Shown: in pieces, positions 8,430 through 16,733 of the stretch
How positions within the stretch are numbered: position 1 is the first letter of the stretch
Layout of the letters: the number at the start of each line of letters is the position of its first letter
DNA from: Gp7-AA10 sp041483175
Lineage (GTDB): Bacteria; Acidobacteriota; Thermoanaerobaculia; Gp7-AA8
Length of the DNA: 20,970 nucleotides
Reading direction: 5' to 3'
Assembly (NCBI GenBank): GCA_041483175.1
Contig: JBGPFD010000036.1
Coordinates: forward strand, 1 to 20,970
The notes under the pieces: generated by a model
Database searches by the model: none
What the model was told of the DNA's origin: nothing
The model's input: the letters and a program-made list of their open reading frames with translations, nothing else
Made by a program: the position numbers and the translations under genes

Positions 8430-10265
8430 TCAACCCTCGGAACCCCACGACAGATAGCGCACCAGCAACCCGAGCTCGCGCACATCGCTGCTGAGGTGCT
8501 GGCGCGACTCGTCGAGAGTTTGATCGGTGGTGATCTCCAGCGTGTTCGCCGCGGGACCGGGCATCACGTCGTACTCACGCACGAGGTGGGCCTCCGCCGG
8601 CTTGAATCGATCGATGACCGCGCCGTTCAGGATGAACGTGACGGTCGGATGCGACGGCATCAGCTCGTCGGGCACGTCGAACTGCACGCGCAGCCTGGCC
8701 GTCCCGTGCAGCGGCGGAAGCGTGGTGATGGAACGCTTGCCCATCCATCGCCACTCCTCCTCATCGTGTCGCTCGATCGGATACCACCCGTCCGCAAATT
8801 GCGCCCGGCGCTGCATCGGCTCGAGAGCCACCTGGAAGTAGTGGCGCCGCGCGATGTTCCACAGCCGGTCGCGATCGCGCCGGAAGATGTAGCCCGAAGG
8901 CTTGGTGTGATCGATTTCCGTCAGAAAGGCTGGCGTGCGCGCCGGAATGCTCAGCGGCAGCCCGCGCTCATCAAACAGCCGCCGGTACGGGAAATGCGGC
9001 AGCAGATAGTCGATGAAGGGCGTCATCGGAAAGGCGACGTAGAGATCGGTTCGGCGCCGGTCGAGATGCTGGCGCACGGCATCGACCCCCAGAACCGACG
9101 GCGAGATCTGATTGCGCACCACCGTCAGAGCGGGCCAGGTCCAGACGATGAAAGATGCCGCTAGTGTGGCGCCGAGGATCGCCTCGCCTTTGGAGTGCGG
9201 CGGCTTGCTGCCGCTTTCGCGGAGGCGGCGCCAGGGCGCCGCACTCCCAAGGCGCGCGATGCCGTCGGCGGCGAAGATGGCGAACATCGGCTGGTATCCG
9301 ATGGCGAAACGGCTGACGCTGTAGCGATCGAGCATCAGCCAGGCGGAGATGGCAAACGGAACGAAGGTCAACGCATTGGCCAGCATCGACCGGTCGCGGG
9401 TGCGCGCCGCGCCGATGATCGACACGAGCACGAAAAGTGACGTGACCAGGCTCAAGCCCGGATTCTGATACTGCTTGATGAAGAAGCGGTCGACGAGTCG
9501 CCAGAGCGGCGGCCGGTCGGAGCTGCGGAACGAATCGACACGCGTGATGTACTCGCCGTGCACGCGCACCGCATTGAGATACCGTTCCAGCCCACCCGTG
9601 GCATGAATCGCTCCGGCATAGCTGACCCCGACGATGGCGCCGCCGAGAAGCACTGCGAACACAACGTCACGCATCGACTGCCGCGCGCGAAACCACGTCG
9701 ACAGCACGGCGGGAAAGAGTCCCACCAGCGCGTTCTGCGGCCGGATGCCGATCGACAGCGCGAGCAGAAACGCGCCGATCAGGTACGCGTTCGCGTCGCG
9801 GCAGCCGCGGAAGAGAAAGGCCACGGCGTAGAGGACCAGCGTGACCGAAACGACGTCGCTGAACGCCGTCCCGCCGAAAAACCAGACGTTCGGAAAAAAC
9901 ACGAAGAGTGCCGCGGCGATCACCGACGTCGTGAAGCGCAGCCGCAGTTCGCGCGCCAGCAGGAACATCGCCGGAAAGAGCAGCACAGCGGCAATCAGGT
10001 TCAGCGCCTGCAGCGCGTGGAAATCGCTGTTGGTGAAGATGCGGGCGACTTTCGCCGCAGCGATGTACAGCGGAAACCCGGGCGGATGCGGGTGATGGCT
10101 GGCGACGTCGTACGAGCGCATCCCGAGGCAGAACAGCGCCTCATCCCAGTCCCAGAGCGATCGCGAGAGGGCTGGAAATCGCGACGCAGCACAGACGATC
10201 GCCGCGATCCAGAAGATCGCCCGCTGCCGACTCGTCAGTGCTGCAGGAGCCTCGGTGAAACTCAC
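8430..10265 (-). CDS. Polytopic GT-C-fold glycosyltransferase, GT39/ArnT-like
   Basis: 611 aa from a GTG at 10265 that overlaps the TGA of the upstream beta-oxidation gene (GTGA, 4 bp), so translational coupling is likely. The N-terminal ~400 residues are a series of hydrophobic helices. The first extracytoplasmic loop carries WDWDEALFCLGMRSYD with the acidic pair Asp41-Glu42, then HPHPPGFPLYI (~58-68), as in PMT/ArnT-type enzymes that use polyprenyl-phosphate sugars. The C-terminal ~200 residues are soluble and end in a beta-rich segment (~490-600) that looks like an accessory sandwich domain. The product should transfer a sugar to an envelope protein or lipid on the outer face of the inner membrane; donor and acceptor cannot be read from sequence. 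Residues ~340-358, in a loop between membrane segments, derive from a palindromic repeat (9192-9247). Confidence 0.8.
   Translation of the reverse strand: MSFTEAPAALTSRQRAIFWIAAIVCAASRFPALSRSLWDWDEALFCLGMRSYDVASHHPHPPGFPLYIAAAKVARIFTNSDFHALQALNLIAAVLLFPAMFLLARELRLRFTTSVIAAALFVFFPNVWFFGGTAFSDVVSVTLVLYAVAFLFRGCRDANAYLIGAFLLALSIGIRPQNALVGLFPAVLSTWFRARQSMRDVVFAVLLGGAIVGVSYAGAIHATGGLERYLNAVRVHGEYITRVDSFRSSDRPPLWRLVDRFFIKQYQNPGLSLVTSLFVLVSIIGAARTRDRSMLANALTFVPFAISAWLMLDRYSVSRFAIGYQPMFAIFAADGIARLGSAAPWRRLRESGSKPPHSKGEAILGATLAASFIVWTWPALTVVRNQISPSVLGVDAVRQHLDRRRTDLYVAFPMTPFIDYLLPHFPYRRLFDERGLPLSIPARTPAFLTEIDHTKPSGYIFRRDRDRLWNIARRHYFQVALEPMQRRAQFADGWYPIERHDEEEWRWMGKRSITTLPPLHGTARLRVQFDVPDELMPSHPTVTFILNGAVIDRFKPAEAHLVREYDVMPGPAANTLEITTDQTLDESRQHLSSDVRELGLLVRYLSWGSEG
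9192..9247. repeat. Palindromic repeat lying in frame inside the glycosyltransferase gene
   Basis: The ends GGAGTGCGGCG (9192-9202) and CGCCGCACTCC (9237-9247) are perfect 11-bp inverted repeats. Alternatively the sequence folds as an outer GGAGT/ACTCC stem with two inner hairpins: GCGGC-TTGCT-GCCGC, and GCGGCGC-CAGG-GCGCCGC (7-bp stem). The second fold gives the same two-hairpin architecture as 3364-3418 but with a different sequence. The element is read through as Arg/Pro/Ser-rich residues ~340-358 of the enzyme. Confidence 0.65.
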
Positions 10266-12406
10266 GCCCGCCGCGGGGTGCCCTCGTAGAATTTTGCGCC
10301 GCGCTGCGCAAGGCGCCGCAAAGCATCGTTGGGATTGAATCGTGAATCGTGCTGCCGGGCCAGCTCCTCGAGGCGCGCCACGATCGCCGGCACGCCCAGC
10401 GAATCAGCGTAGCGCAGCAGCCCGCCACGGAACGGCGGAAAACCGGTACCCATGATCATCGCCAGATCGATGTCCGCCGCCGAAGCGGCGATCTTCTCGT
10501 CGAGGATCACCGCGGCCTCGTTGATCATCGACAGGATCATGCGGTCGACCGCATCCTTCCTGTTCACCGGATGCGGCGCGGCAACGCCGATCAGCGCGTA
10601 CACCGATGGATCAGGGCCTTTGCGCTTGCCATTTTCGTAGAGGTAGAGCCCCGTACCTCCTTTTTTGCCAAGGCGGTGATCGGCATACAGCTTCCCGACG
10701 ACACTGGACTGCTGCACGCGCGCTCCGAAACGTTCCTTCAGGATGATGCCGACCTTCGCGGCGACGTCGATGCCCACTTCGTCGAGCAGCGCCATCGGCC
10801 CCATCGGCATCCCGAAGTCGACCATGGCGGCGTCGATCGACTCGATCGTGTTCCCTTCCTGCAACAGGAATCCCGACTCGTTCATGTACGGACCGAGGAT
10901 GCGATTGACGATGAAGCCGGGGCCGTCATTGCAGAGGACCACCGTTTTCCCCAGCTTGCGCGCGAAACCGGCGACAGTGCTGAGCGACTGGTCGGAGGTT
11001 TTTGCGCCGCGGATGACCTCGACCAGCGGCATGCGATCGACTGGATTGAAGAAGTGCATTCCCACCACGCGATCGGGATGCGTCGCCTTCGCGGCGATGT
11101 CGCTGATCGGCAGCGTCGATGTGTTCGAAGCGAAGATCGCTCCTTCTTTGGCCAGCGACTCGAATTCCGCGAGCACGTTCCGTTTCACCTCGAGGTTCTC
11201 CACCACCGCCTCGATGACCATGTCCACATCCTGAAAACCGCTCCAGTCGGTGGTAGTGGTGATGCGCGCGAGTTTGCGCTGCATCTCGCCGCGGGTCATG
11301 CGGCGCTGCTCGACCTTTCGTTTCCAGATCTTCGCCGCCGCCCGCAGCCCGCCCGCGAGGGCGTTCCAATTGATGTCGCGCATGCGGATGCCGGCGTCGC
11401 TCTTGTCAGCGATGCTCTGCGCGATGCCACCTCCCATCACGCCCGCTCCGAGCACGCCGACATTGGCGATCTCGCGCGGCCGCGCGGTGAGGCGGTCCTT
11501 CTTCGACTCCTCCATCATGAAGAAGAGCCGCACGAGGTTCTGCGCCACGTCCCCCAGGATCAGCGGCGCGACTTCCTCGACTTCGCGCGCCAGACCGGCC
11601 TCCACGCCCGCCGCCATGCCCGCTTCCATGACCTCGATGGCCTTGAGCGGCGCGGGATAGTGGCCGTGCGTCTGCGCGAGCACGCTCTTCCGCGCCTGGT
11701 TGAAGATCAGCTTGCGCGCCAGCGGATTGCCCTCGATGTAGAACTTCGTCCGCGTCGCGTCGCGGCGCTTGCCGCGTTTCGTGAACTGCTTCGCCACGTC
11801 GAGCAGGATGGCCCCGGCCACGACTTCGTCCACCAGGCCCGCCTTTTTCGCGCGCCGGCCGTCGAGCGCCTTGCCGTTGAGAATGATGTCGAGCGCTCCC
11901 GGCAGGCCGATGAGCCGCGGCAGCTTGGTCGTGCCACCCCATGCCGGAAAAATCCCGAGCTTCGTCTCCGGCAGGCCGATCGTCGCTTTGGGGCTGTCGG
12001 ACATCACTCGCCAGTCGCAACTGATGGCGATCTCGCACCCGCCGCCGAGGGCCGCTCCGTTGAGCGCGGCGACGGTCACCTGCGGCAGTTTGGAGAAGCG
12101 ATGAAACGTCTGCTGCCCGAAGCGCGTGAATTCCTTCACCAGTTCGGGCGTGGTGGCCATGGTGAATTCGGAGACGTCCGCGCCGGCAATGAAGACCGAC
12201 GGCTTGGCCGAGGCGAGCACGATGCGCCTGATGTCCGGCGCGCGCTCCATTTCGCCGACGATCGAGGCGAACTCGGTCATCACCACGCTCGAGAACTTGT
12301 TGACTTTCTCGCCCGGCAGGTCGAACCAGATCACGGCGAGATCGCCATCGCGCTCGATGCGAAATGCAGTGTGTGTTGCAGCAGGTGGCTCGGCCAGGGC
12401 AGTCAT
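10262..12406 (-). CDS. fadJ: Multifunctional fatty-acid oxidation enzyme: enoyl-CoA hydratase / 3-hydroxyacyl-CoA dehydrogenase (FadB/FadJ type)
   Basis: 714 aa from ATG 12406, preceded by a GAGGTG ribosome site 8 nt upstream. It performs the hydration and NAD-dependent oxidation steps of beta-oxidation. The N-terminal crotonase domain (~15-200) has oxyanion-loop GGGCE with Glu125 and GLPET with Glu147, the two catalytic glutamates of FadB/FadJ. The Rossmann motif GVLGAGVMGGG (317-327) starts the dehydrogenase domain, with NTSTLPI (428-434) and GMHFFNPVDRMPLVE carrying catalytic His451 and Glu463. The C-terminal 3HCDH repeats follow, including GPGFIVNRILGP. Length and order match the family. 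No thiolase partner (FadA/FadI) lies nearby. The gene is downstream of an acyl-CoA synthetase and overlaps the glycosyltransferase start by 4 bp. FadB versus FadJ cannot be resolved from sequence alone; the symbol is provisional. Confidence 0.93.
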   Translation of the reverse strand: MTALAEPPAATHTAFRIERDGDLAVIWFDLPGEKVNKFSSVVMTEFASIVGEMERAPDIRRIVLASAKPSVFIAGADVSEFTMATTPELVKEFTRFGQQTFHRFSKLPQVTVAALNGAALGGGCEIAISCDWRVMSDSPKATIGLPETKLGIFPAWGGTTKLPRLIGLPGALDIILNGKALDGRRAKKAGLVDEVVAGAILLDVAKQFTKRGKRRDATRTKFYIEGNPLARKLIFNQARKSVLAQTHGHYPAPLKAIEVMEAGMAAGVEAGLAREVEEVAPLILGDVAQNLVRLFFMMEESKKDRLTARPREIANVGVLGAGVMGGGIAQSIADKSDAGIRMRDINWNALAGGLRAAAKIWKRKVEQRRMTRGEMQRKLARITTTTDWSGFQDVDMVIEAVVENLEVKRNVLAEFESLAKEGAIFASNTSTLPISDIAAKATHPDRVVGMHFFNPVDRMPLVEVIRGAKTSDQSLSTVAGFARKLGKTVVLCNDGPGFIVNRILGPYMNESGFLLQEGNTIESIDAAMVDFGMPMGPMALLDEVGIDVAAKVGIILKERFGARVQQSSVVGKLYADHRLGKKGGTGLYLYENGKRKGPDPSVYALIGVAAPHPVNRKDAVDRMILSMINEAAVILDEKIAASAADIDLAMIMGTGFPPFRGGLLRYADSLGVPAIVARLEELARQHDSRFNPNDALRRLAQRGAKFYEGTPRRA

Positions 12407-12423
12407 GACTGTTTCACCTCGGA

Positions 12424-12600
12424 CCCCTCACCCGCCGCTTCGCGGCACCCTCTCCCCGCTGCGCGGGGCGAGGGATCTCGCGCCTTCTCCCGCCTGCGCC
12501 GGGCGAGGGATCTCGCGCCTTCTCCCCGCCTGCGGGGGCGAGAGGTCTCGCGCCTTCTCCCCGCCTGCGGGGAGAAGGTGACCGAAGGCCGGATGAGGGG
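12424..12600. repeat. Intergenic repeat cluster with three 35-bp tandem units and a closing stem
   Basis: The ends CCCCTCA (12424-12430) and TGAGGGG (12594-12600) are inverted. Between them lie a GCCGC/GCGGC hairpin and a CCCCGC/GCGGGG hairpin, then tandem units with an exact 35-bp period whose GAGGGATCTCGCGCCTTCT-type motif starts at 12470, 12505 and 12540. Each unit carries a CCCCGC..GCGGGG-type stem. The cluster occupies nearly all of the 200-bp gap between the acyl-CoA synthetase stop and the beta-oxidation gene. Short ORFs across it have no coding character. It may act as a transcript-processing or stability element between the two genes. Confidence 0.75.
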
Positions 12601-12606
12601 CGCATT

Positions 12607-14433
12607 TCATGCGTGTTTCGCTTCCTGGGCTTCGTCGACGCCTTCGTCGATGTAAAGCTCATCGATGATGTTCTTGTATTTCTTGTCGATGACGCGCCGC
12701 TTCACTTTCAGCGACGGCGTGATCTCGTCCGCCTCGATCGTGAAATCGCGCGGCAGGAGCGCGAAGCGGCGGATCTTCTCCTGGCGGTCGAGGTTGCGGT
12801 TGAAGCGGTCGAGTTCGTTCTGAAAGATCGCCTTCACCCGGTCGTTCCTGACCAACTCGTCGGGGGAATCGAAGCGGAGGCCCATCGACGCCGCGTCGCG
12901 CTCCAGCTTTTCGAAATTCGGCACGATCAGCGCGACCAGATACTTTCGTCGATCGCCGATCAGCACCGGCGTGCCGATGTACGGCGAGCTTTTCAGCAGC
13001 GCCTCCAGCGGCTGCGGGGCGATGTTCTTGCCGTAGGCGTTGATGATGATGTCCTTCTTGCGGTCGGTGATCCGCAGGAATCCGTCCGCGTCGATCTCTC
13101 CGATGTCGCCGGTGTGGAACCAGCCTTCAACGTCGATGGCCTGCGCCGTCGACTCGGGGTTGTTCCAGTAGCCCTTCATGATGTTCGGGCCTCGCGCCAG
13201 GATTTCTCCGTCGGAGGCGATCTTCACCTGCACGCCCGGAATGATCCTGCCGACTGTCCCGATCTTGCGGTGCTGCGGCGTGTTCAGCGCGATCACCGGC
13301 GACGTTTCGGTCAACCCGTACCCTTCGTAGATCTCCAGCCCTGCGCCGATGAAGAACGCCGCCAGCTCCGCCGACAGCGGCGCGCCGCCGGAAAGGACGA
13401 ACTTCACGCGCCCGCCGAGGCGCTCCAGGATCTTGTGAAGCACGAGCTTGTCAGCGATCGCCGACCGGATCTTCAAGCCCAGCGGCATCGGCTTGCTTTT
13501 CACGCGGAACGGCAGCCGTTCCTCGGCCACTTTCAGCGCCCAGCGGAAAATCTTCTGTTTCGCGGCCGGCTGCGTGGCGACGGTATTCACGATCCGCTCG
13601 CGCATCTTCTCGAACAGCCGCGGCACGGCGGCAAAAACGTCGGGGTGAATCTCCTGCAGGTTGTCTCCCACCTTGGTGATCCCCTCGGCGTAGGCGATCG
13701 TGCACCCTTTGTAGAAATAGCAGTAATCCGCCATCCGCTCGAAGATGTGCGACAGCGGCAGGATGGAGATCGCCGTCAGGCCATGCTCGATCGGCAACGC
13801 GCTGAGCGACGCGGCCACATTGCCGGCGATGTTTCCGTGCGTCAGCATCGCCCCTTTCGGGTTGCCGGTGGTCCCCGACGTGTATACGAGCGTGGCCACG
13901 TCGTTCGGACCGGGCTGCGCGCGGCGCTCATCGAACTGCGCCGGTCCGTGCGTTTCGTCGTGTTTCCGGCCGCTCTCCACCAGCTGCCGGAACAGCAGCA
14001 CGTTTGACGGCAACGATGCCGGCGATTCGCAGATGATGACGTTGTGGAGATGCGGGCAGTGCGGGCGGATCTCGGTGATCTTCTGCAACTGCTCTTCGGT
14101 CGAGCAGACCACGGCGACGGCCCCCGAATCGTTGAGGATGTATTCGATCTGCCACCCGAGGAGCGTCGGATAGATCGGCACGTTGACCGAGGCGTTGCAG
14201 AGAATGCCGAAATCCGCGATGGCCCATTCCGGCCGGTTCTCGGAAAGGATGGCCACCCGGTCGCCGGGCTTCACCCCCAGAAGGCGAAGGCCGGTGGAAA
14301 AATGACGCACGTTGTCACGGAGCTGCGGGACGGTGACGTCCACCCAGCTTCCATCGCGTTTCGATTTCAGCGCCGCCGGGCGGTCGAGCGTGCACGTGAC
14401 GGCGTAGATATCGTTGAGAGTCCTGATCTCCAT
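12607..14433 (-). CDS. fadD: Long-chain fatty acyl-CoA synthetase (AMP-forming)
   Basis: 608 aa from ATG 14433. It activates fatty acids to acyl-CoA through an acyl-adenylate. Motifs in order: phosphate-binding YTSGTTGNPKG (184-194), YGLTET (372-377), TGD (441-443), DRKKD (~457-461) and the adenylation lysine in YGKNIAP (Lys469). Length and C-terminus (RRVIDKKYKNIIDELY) match FadD15-type long-chain synthetases. It starts 45 bp after the ABC permease stop, so co-transcription is likely, and it feeds the beta-oxidation enzyme encoded just downstream. A G-run (GGGGGTG) stands in for a canonical ribosome site. Acyl-chain preference cannot be read from the sequence. Confidence 0.93.
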   Translation of the reverse strand: MEIRTLNDIYAVTCTLDRPAALKSKRDGSWVDVTVPQLRDNVRHFSTGLRLLGVKPGDRVAILSENRPEWAIADFGILCNASVNVPIYPTLLGWQIEYILNDSGAVAVVCSTEEQLQKITEIRPHCPHLHNVIICESPASLPSNVLLFRQLVESGRKHDETHGPAQFDERRAQPGPNDVATLVYTSGTTGNPKGAMLTHGNIAGNVAASLSALPIEHGLTAISILPLSHIFERMADYCYFYKGCTIAYAEGITKVGDNLQEIHPDVFAAVPRLFEKMRERIVNTVATQPAAKQKIFRWALKVAEERLPFRVKSKPMPLGLKIRSAIADKLVLHKILERLGGRVKFVLSGGAPLSAELAAFFIGAGLEIYEGYGLTETSPVIALNTPQHRKIGTVGRIIPGVQVKIASDGEILARGPNIMKGYWNNPESTAQAIDVEGWFHTGDIGEIDADGFLRITDRKKDIIINAYGKNIAPQPLEALLKSSPYIGTPVLIGDRRKYLVALIVPNFEKLERDAASMGLRFDSPDELVRNDRVKAIFQNELDRFNRNLDRQEKIRRFALLPRDFTIEADEITPSLKVKRRVIDKKYKNIIDELYIDEGVDEAQEAKHA

Positions 14434-14478
14434 CCGGCACCCCCGCAGCTATGGAGCGCGATCGTATCAGATCGGGCC

Positions 14479-15771
14479 CTACGCCACTTTGAGCCAGCGC
14501 CACAGCTCCGGGATCGTGGGCCGCTTTCCGTAAGACAGGATCCCGATGCGGAAGATCTTTGCCGTCACCCAGAAGAACGCGAAGATCGTGGCGATGGAGA
14601 TGACGATCGACAGCAGGATGTGCCACACGGGAGGCTCGGACACCAGCGTGCGCACGAACATGGTGATCGGGCCGAACACCGGCGCCAGCGAGAATCCGAC
14701 CGACAACGACGAATCGGGGCTGGTGATGATGGCAAACATCAGAAACCACGGCAGCATCATGATCATGGAAATCGGGGCGATGAGCTGCTGCGCCTCTTTT
14801 TCCGAATTGCAGACCGCGCCGCCGATGGCATAGACGCAGACGAAGGTGAAGTACGCCAGCAAAAAGAAAATCGCGAAGTAGAGGAATACCATGGGGCGCA
14901 GGAACTGGCTGAGGTTGACGCCGGCCATCGCGGCGGAAGCCGCGCTGAACGTGGCCATGGCCAGCCCGACGATGATCCACACCGAGACCTGCGTCAGGCC
15001 CACCAGCGCGACGCCGGTGATCTTGCCGGTGAGGAGCTGCCGCGGCGACATCGAAGAGATGAGGATCTCCACGACGCGATCGGTCTTCTCCTGGATGATG
15101 CCCCGCATGATCTCCAGGCCGTAAATCAGCGAGGGGATGATCAGCAGCGCGGCGAAGATGAAGCCGATGAGAAAGTTCAGCTCCCCTCCTTTTTTCTGCG
15201 CGCCGCTTCTGGAGATCTGGACGGCATCGACCGGCACATTACGGGTGAGCTTGTCGAGGGCGTCGATATCGATTCCGTGGGCCATCAGGCGGTGGCGATA
15301 GATGGCCCGATTGGCAGCCGATCCGAGGGCCTGCTGCGTGAGCAGATCGGTCGCCGCGCGGCTGTAGAACGTCATCTTCGCGTTTTCGCCGTCAAACGCG
15401 TCCCCGGGAACCACCAGCACGGCGTCGAGCTTGTCGTTCTCGCGGCTCGTCAGGCGCGTCAGAAATGGCTTTGCGGCAGCGGTCGCATCGGTTCCGGATG
15501 CGTCGAGGTAATCGATCTTCAGATCGATCGGAAGATCGCGCCGGTCCTTCTGCTGCTGAGCGCGCCCGGCTTTGGTGAACGCATCGCGAAGTTGTCCCGT
15601 CTCGTCGACGACGGCGACCTTCTTCCCGCCGAGACTTTTGGCAATCAAGAGCGTCGGCAGGAGCATCGCGGCCGACATCAGGACCGGGAAGAAGAGGGTC
15701 ATAAAGATGAACATCTTCTTCCGTACCGCCGAAAGGTACTCGCGCTTGAGGACGGCGAACATTTTTCTCAT
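14479..15771 (-). CDS. natB: ABC-2 family exporter permease (NatB/YhaP-like)
   Basis: 430 aa from ATG 15771, overlapping the ATPase stop by 4 bp (ATGA). The topology is one helix (~22-44), a ~150-residue extracytoplasmic domain (~45-195), then five helices (~198-220, 251-275, 293-318, 328-350, 384-407). The cytoplasmic coupling segment EKTDRVVEILISS (228-240) followed by SPRQLLTGKI is the hallmark of NatB/YhaP-type permeases. It should form an exporter with the adjacent ATPase in the inner membrane. Sodium is exported by Bacillus NatAB, but the substrate here is not determined. An in-frame ATG at codon 4 is a possible alternative start. Confidence 0.9.
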   Translation of the reverse strand: MRKMFAVLKREYLSAVRKKMFIFMTLFFPVLMSAAMLLPTLLIAKSLGGKKVAVVDETGQLRDAFTKAGRAQQQKDRRDLPIDLKIDYLDASGTDATAAAKPFLTRLTSRENDKLDAVLVVPGDAFDGENAKMTFYSRAATDLLTQQALGSAANRAIYRHRLMAHGIDIDALDKLTRNVPVDAVQISRSGAQKKGGELNFLIGFIFAALLIIPSLIYGLEIMRGIIQEKTDRVVEILISSMSPRQLLTGKITGVALVGLTQVSVWIIVGLAMATFSAASAAMAGVNLSQFLRPMVFLYFAIFFLLAYFTFVCVYAIGGAVCNSEKEAQQLIAPISMIMMLPWFLMFAIITSPDSSLSVGFSLAPVFGPITMFVRTLVSEPPVWHILLSIVISIATIFAFFWVTAKIFRIGILSYGKRPTIPELWRWLKVA

Positions 15772-16679
15772 TGCGCCGCCTCGAGCGTCTCCGCTCCCAC
15801 TTTCTCGATGAAAATCTCTTCCAGCGACGGCGCGGCGAGCTCGAACTTGCGGATGCGCAGGCGCCCGATGCTCGCTTCGAGGATCTTCTGCGGATCGGCG
15901 CCGTCCGCGAGGCTCAGCTCCGCGGCGTGATTCACCACCACCGCGCGCTTGACTCCCGGCAGTTCACCAAGGAATGCGCCGTCGCCGTCGTAGCCGATGT
16001 GCAGCGTGTTCTTGCCGAATGAGGCCCGGATGAAATCGAGAGGGCCGGAGAGCACGACTTTCCCCTGGTGCACCAGGACGATGTCGTCGGCCATCCGCTC
16101 GGCCTCCCCCATCATATGTGTGGAGAGGAGGATCGTCCGCCCCTCGTCCTTCAGCTCGCGGAGGAGATTGCGAACCAGCACCATGTTCACCGGATCGAGT
16201 CCCGACTGCGGCTCGTCGAGCACGATCAGTTCCGGTTCGTGCAGCAGCGTCCCAATGAGCTGCACTTTCTGCTGATTGCCCTTCGACAGTTCCTCGACTT
16301 TTGCGTTGCGCTTATCCGAGAGCTCGAAGCGTTCCAGCCACTGATCGACCGCTTTGACCACGGCAGGCCCCCGGCGGCCCTTGATCTCCGCAAGGAAAAG
16401 CAGGAGCTCGACGATCTTCATCTGCCGGTAGAGCCCTCGCTCCTCCGGCAAATAACCGATTCTGTCCTGGGAGTTGCGGTCTCCGTTGCCCCACTCGATT
16501 GAACCGGAATCGGGATAGAAGATCCCGGTGATCATCCGGATGGTGGTGGTCTTGCCGGCGCCGTTGCGCCCGAGGAGACCTGTGATGGAGCCATGGCGAA
16601 CGGTGAACGAAACGCCGTCCACCGCCCGCACAGCGCCAAAGGTCTTGACGATATCGCGAACCGAAAGGACTTCCGTCAT
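15768..16679 (-). CDS. natA: ABC transporter ATP-binding protein (NatA/YhaQ-like)
   Basis: 303 aa from ATG 16679. Walker A GRNGAGKTT (37-45), ABC signature LSKGN (131-135, in place of the classic LSGGQ), Walker B LIVLDEP (151-157), D-loop SGLDP (159-163) and the switch His187 in STHMM are all present. The Q-loop region reads GYLPEERGLY, typical of this exporter subgroup. The C-terminal ~85 residues after the ATPase core correspond to the accessory domain found in NatA/YhaQ proteins. It powers the permease encoded directly downstream (4-bp overlap). A stem-loop lies immediately before the start codon. Substrate unknown. Confidence 0.93.
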   Translation of the reverse strand: MTEVLSVRDIVKTFGAVRAVDGVSFTVRHGSITGLLGRNGAGKTTTIRMITGIFYPDSGSIEWGNGDRNSQDRIGYLPEERGLYRQMKIVELLLFLAEIKGRRGPAVVKAVDQWLERFELSDKRNAKVEELSKGNQQKVQLIGTLLHEPELIVLDEPQSGLDPVNMVLVRNLLRELKDEGRTILLSTHMMGEAERMADDIVLVHQGKVVLSGPLDFIRASFGKNTLHIGYDGDGAFLGELPGVKRAVVVNHAAELSLADGADPQKILEASIGRLRIRKFELAAPSLEEIFIEKVGAETLEAAQ

Positions 16680-16680
16680 G

Positions 16681-16708
16681 CGCCGCGGTCCCAGATTGGA
16701 CTGCGGCG
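16681..16708 (-). promoter_or_regulatory. Stem-loop abutting the start codon of the ABC ATPase gene
   Basis: CGCCGC-G-GTCC (16681-16691) pairs with GGAC-T-GCGGCG (16698-16708) around a 6-nt loop: ten base pairs plus one internal mismatch. In the minus-strand mRNA the stem ends one nucleotide before the AUG and would bury the only purine-rich candidate ribosome site (GGGAC). It could lower initiation of the transporter gene or slow transcription between the small peptide gene and the ATPase gene. No T-run follows, so it is not a classical terminator. Confidence 0.4.
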
Positions 16709-16733
16709 TATTGTACGCGTGAAGGATTCTCGC

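Noticed and set aside
12424..12600. CRISPR-like array (regular 35-bp period)
   Set aside because: The units are contiguous with no unique spacers, and each unit is itself palindromic.
10349..12655. 768-aa plus-strand frame opposite the beta-oxidation gene, and similar frames opposite the acyl-CoA synthetase, permease and sigma/TPR genes
   Set aside because: Antisense shadows in high-GC DNA without domains, signal peptides or ribosome sites.
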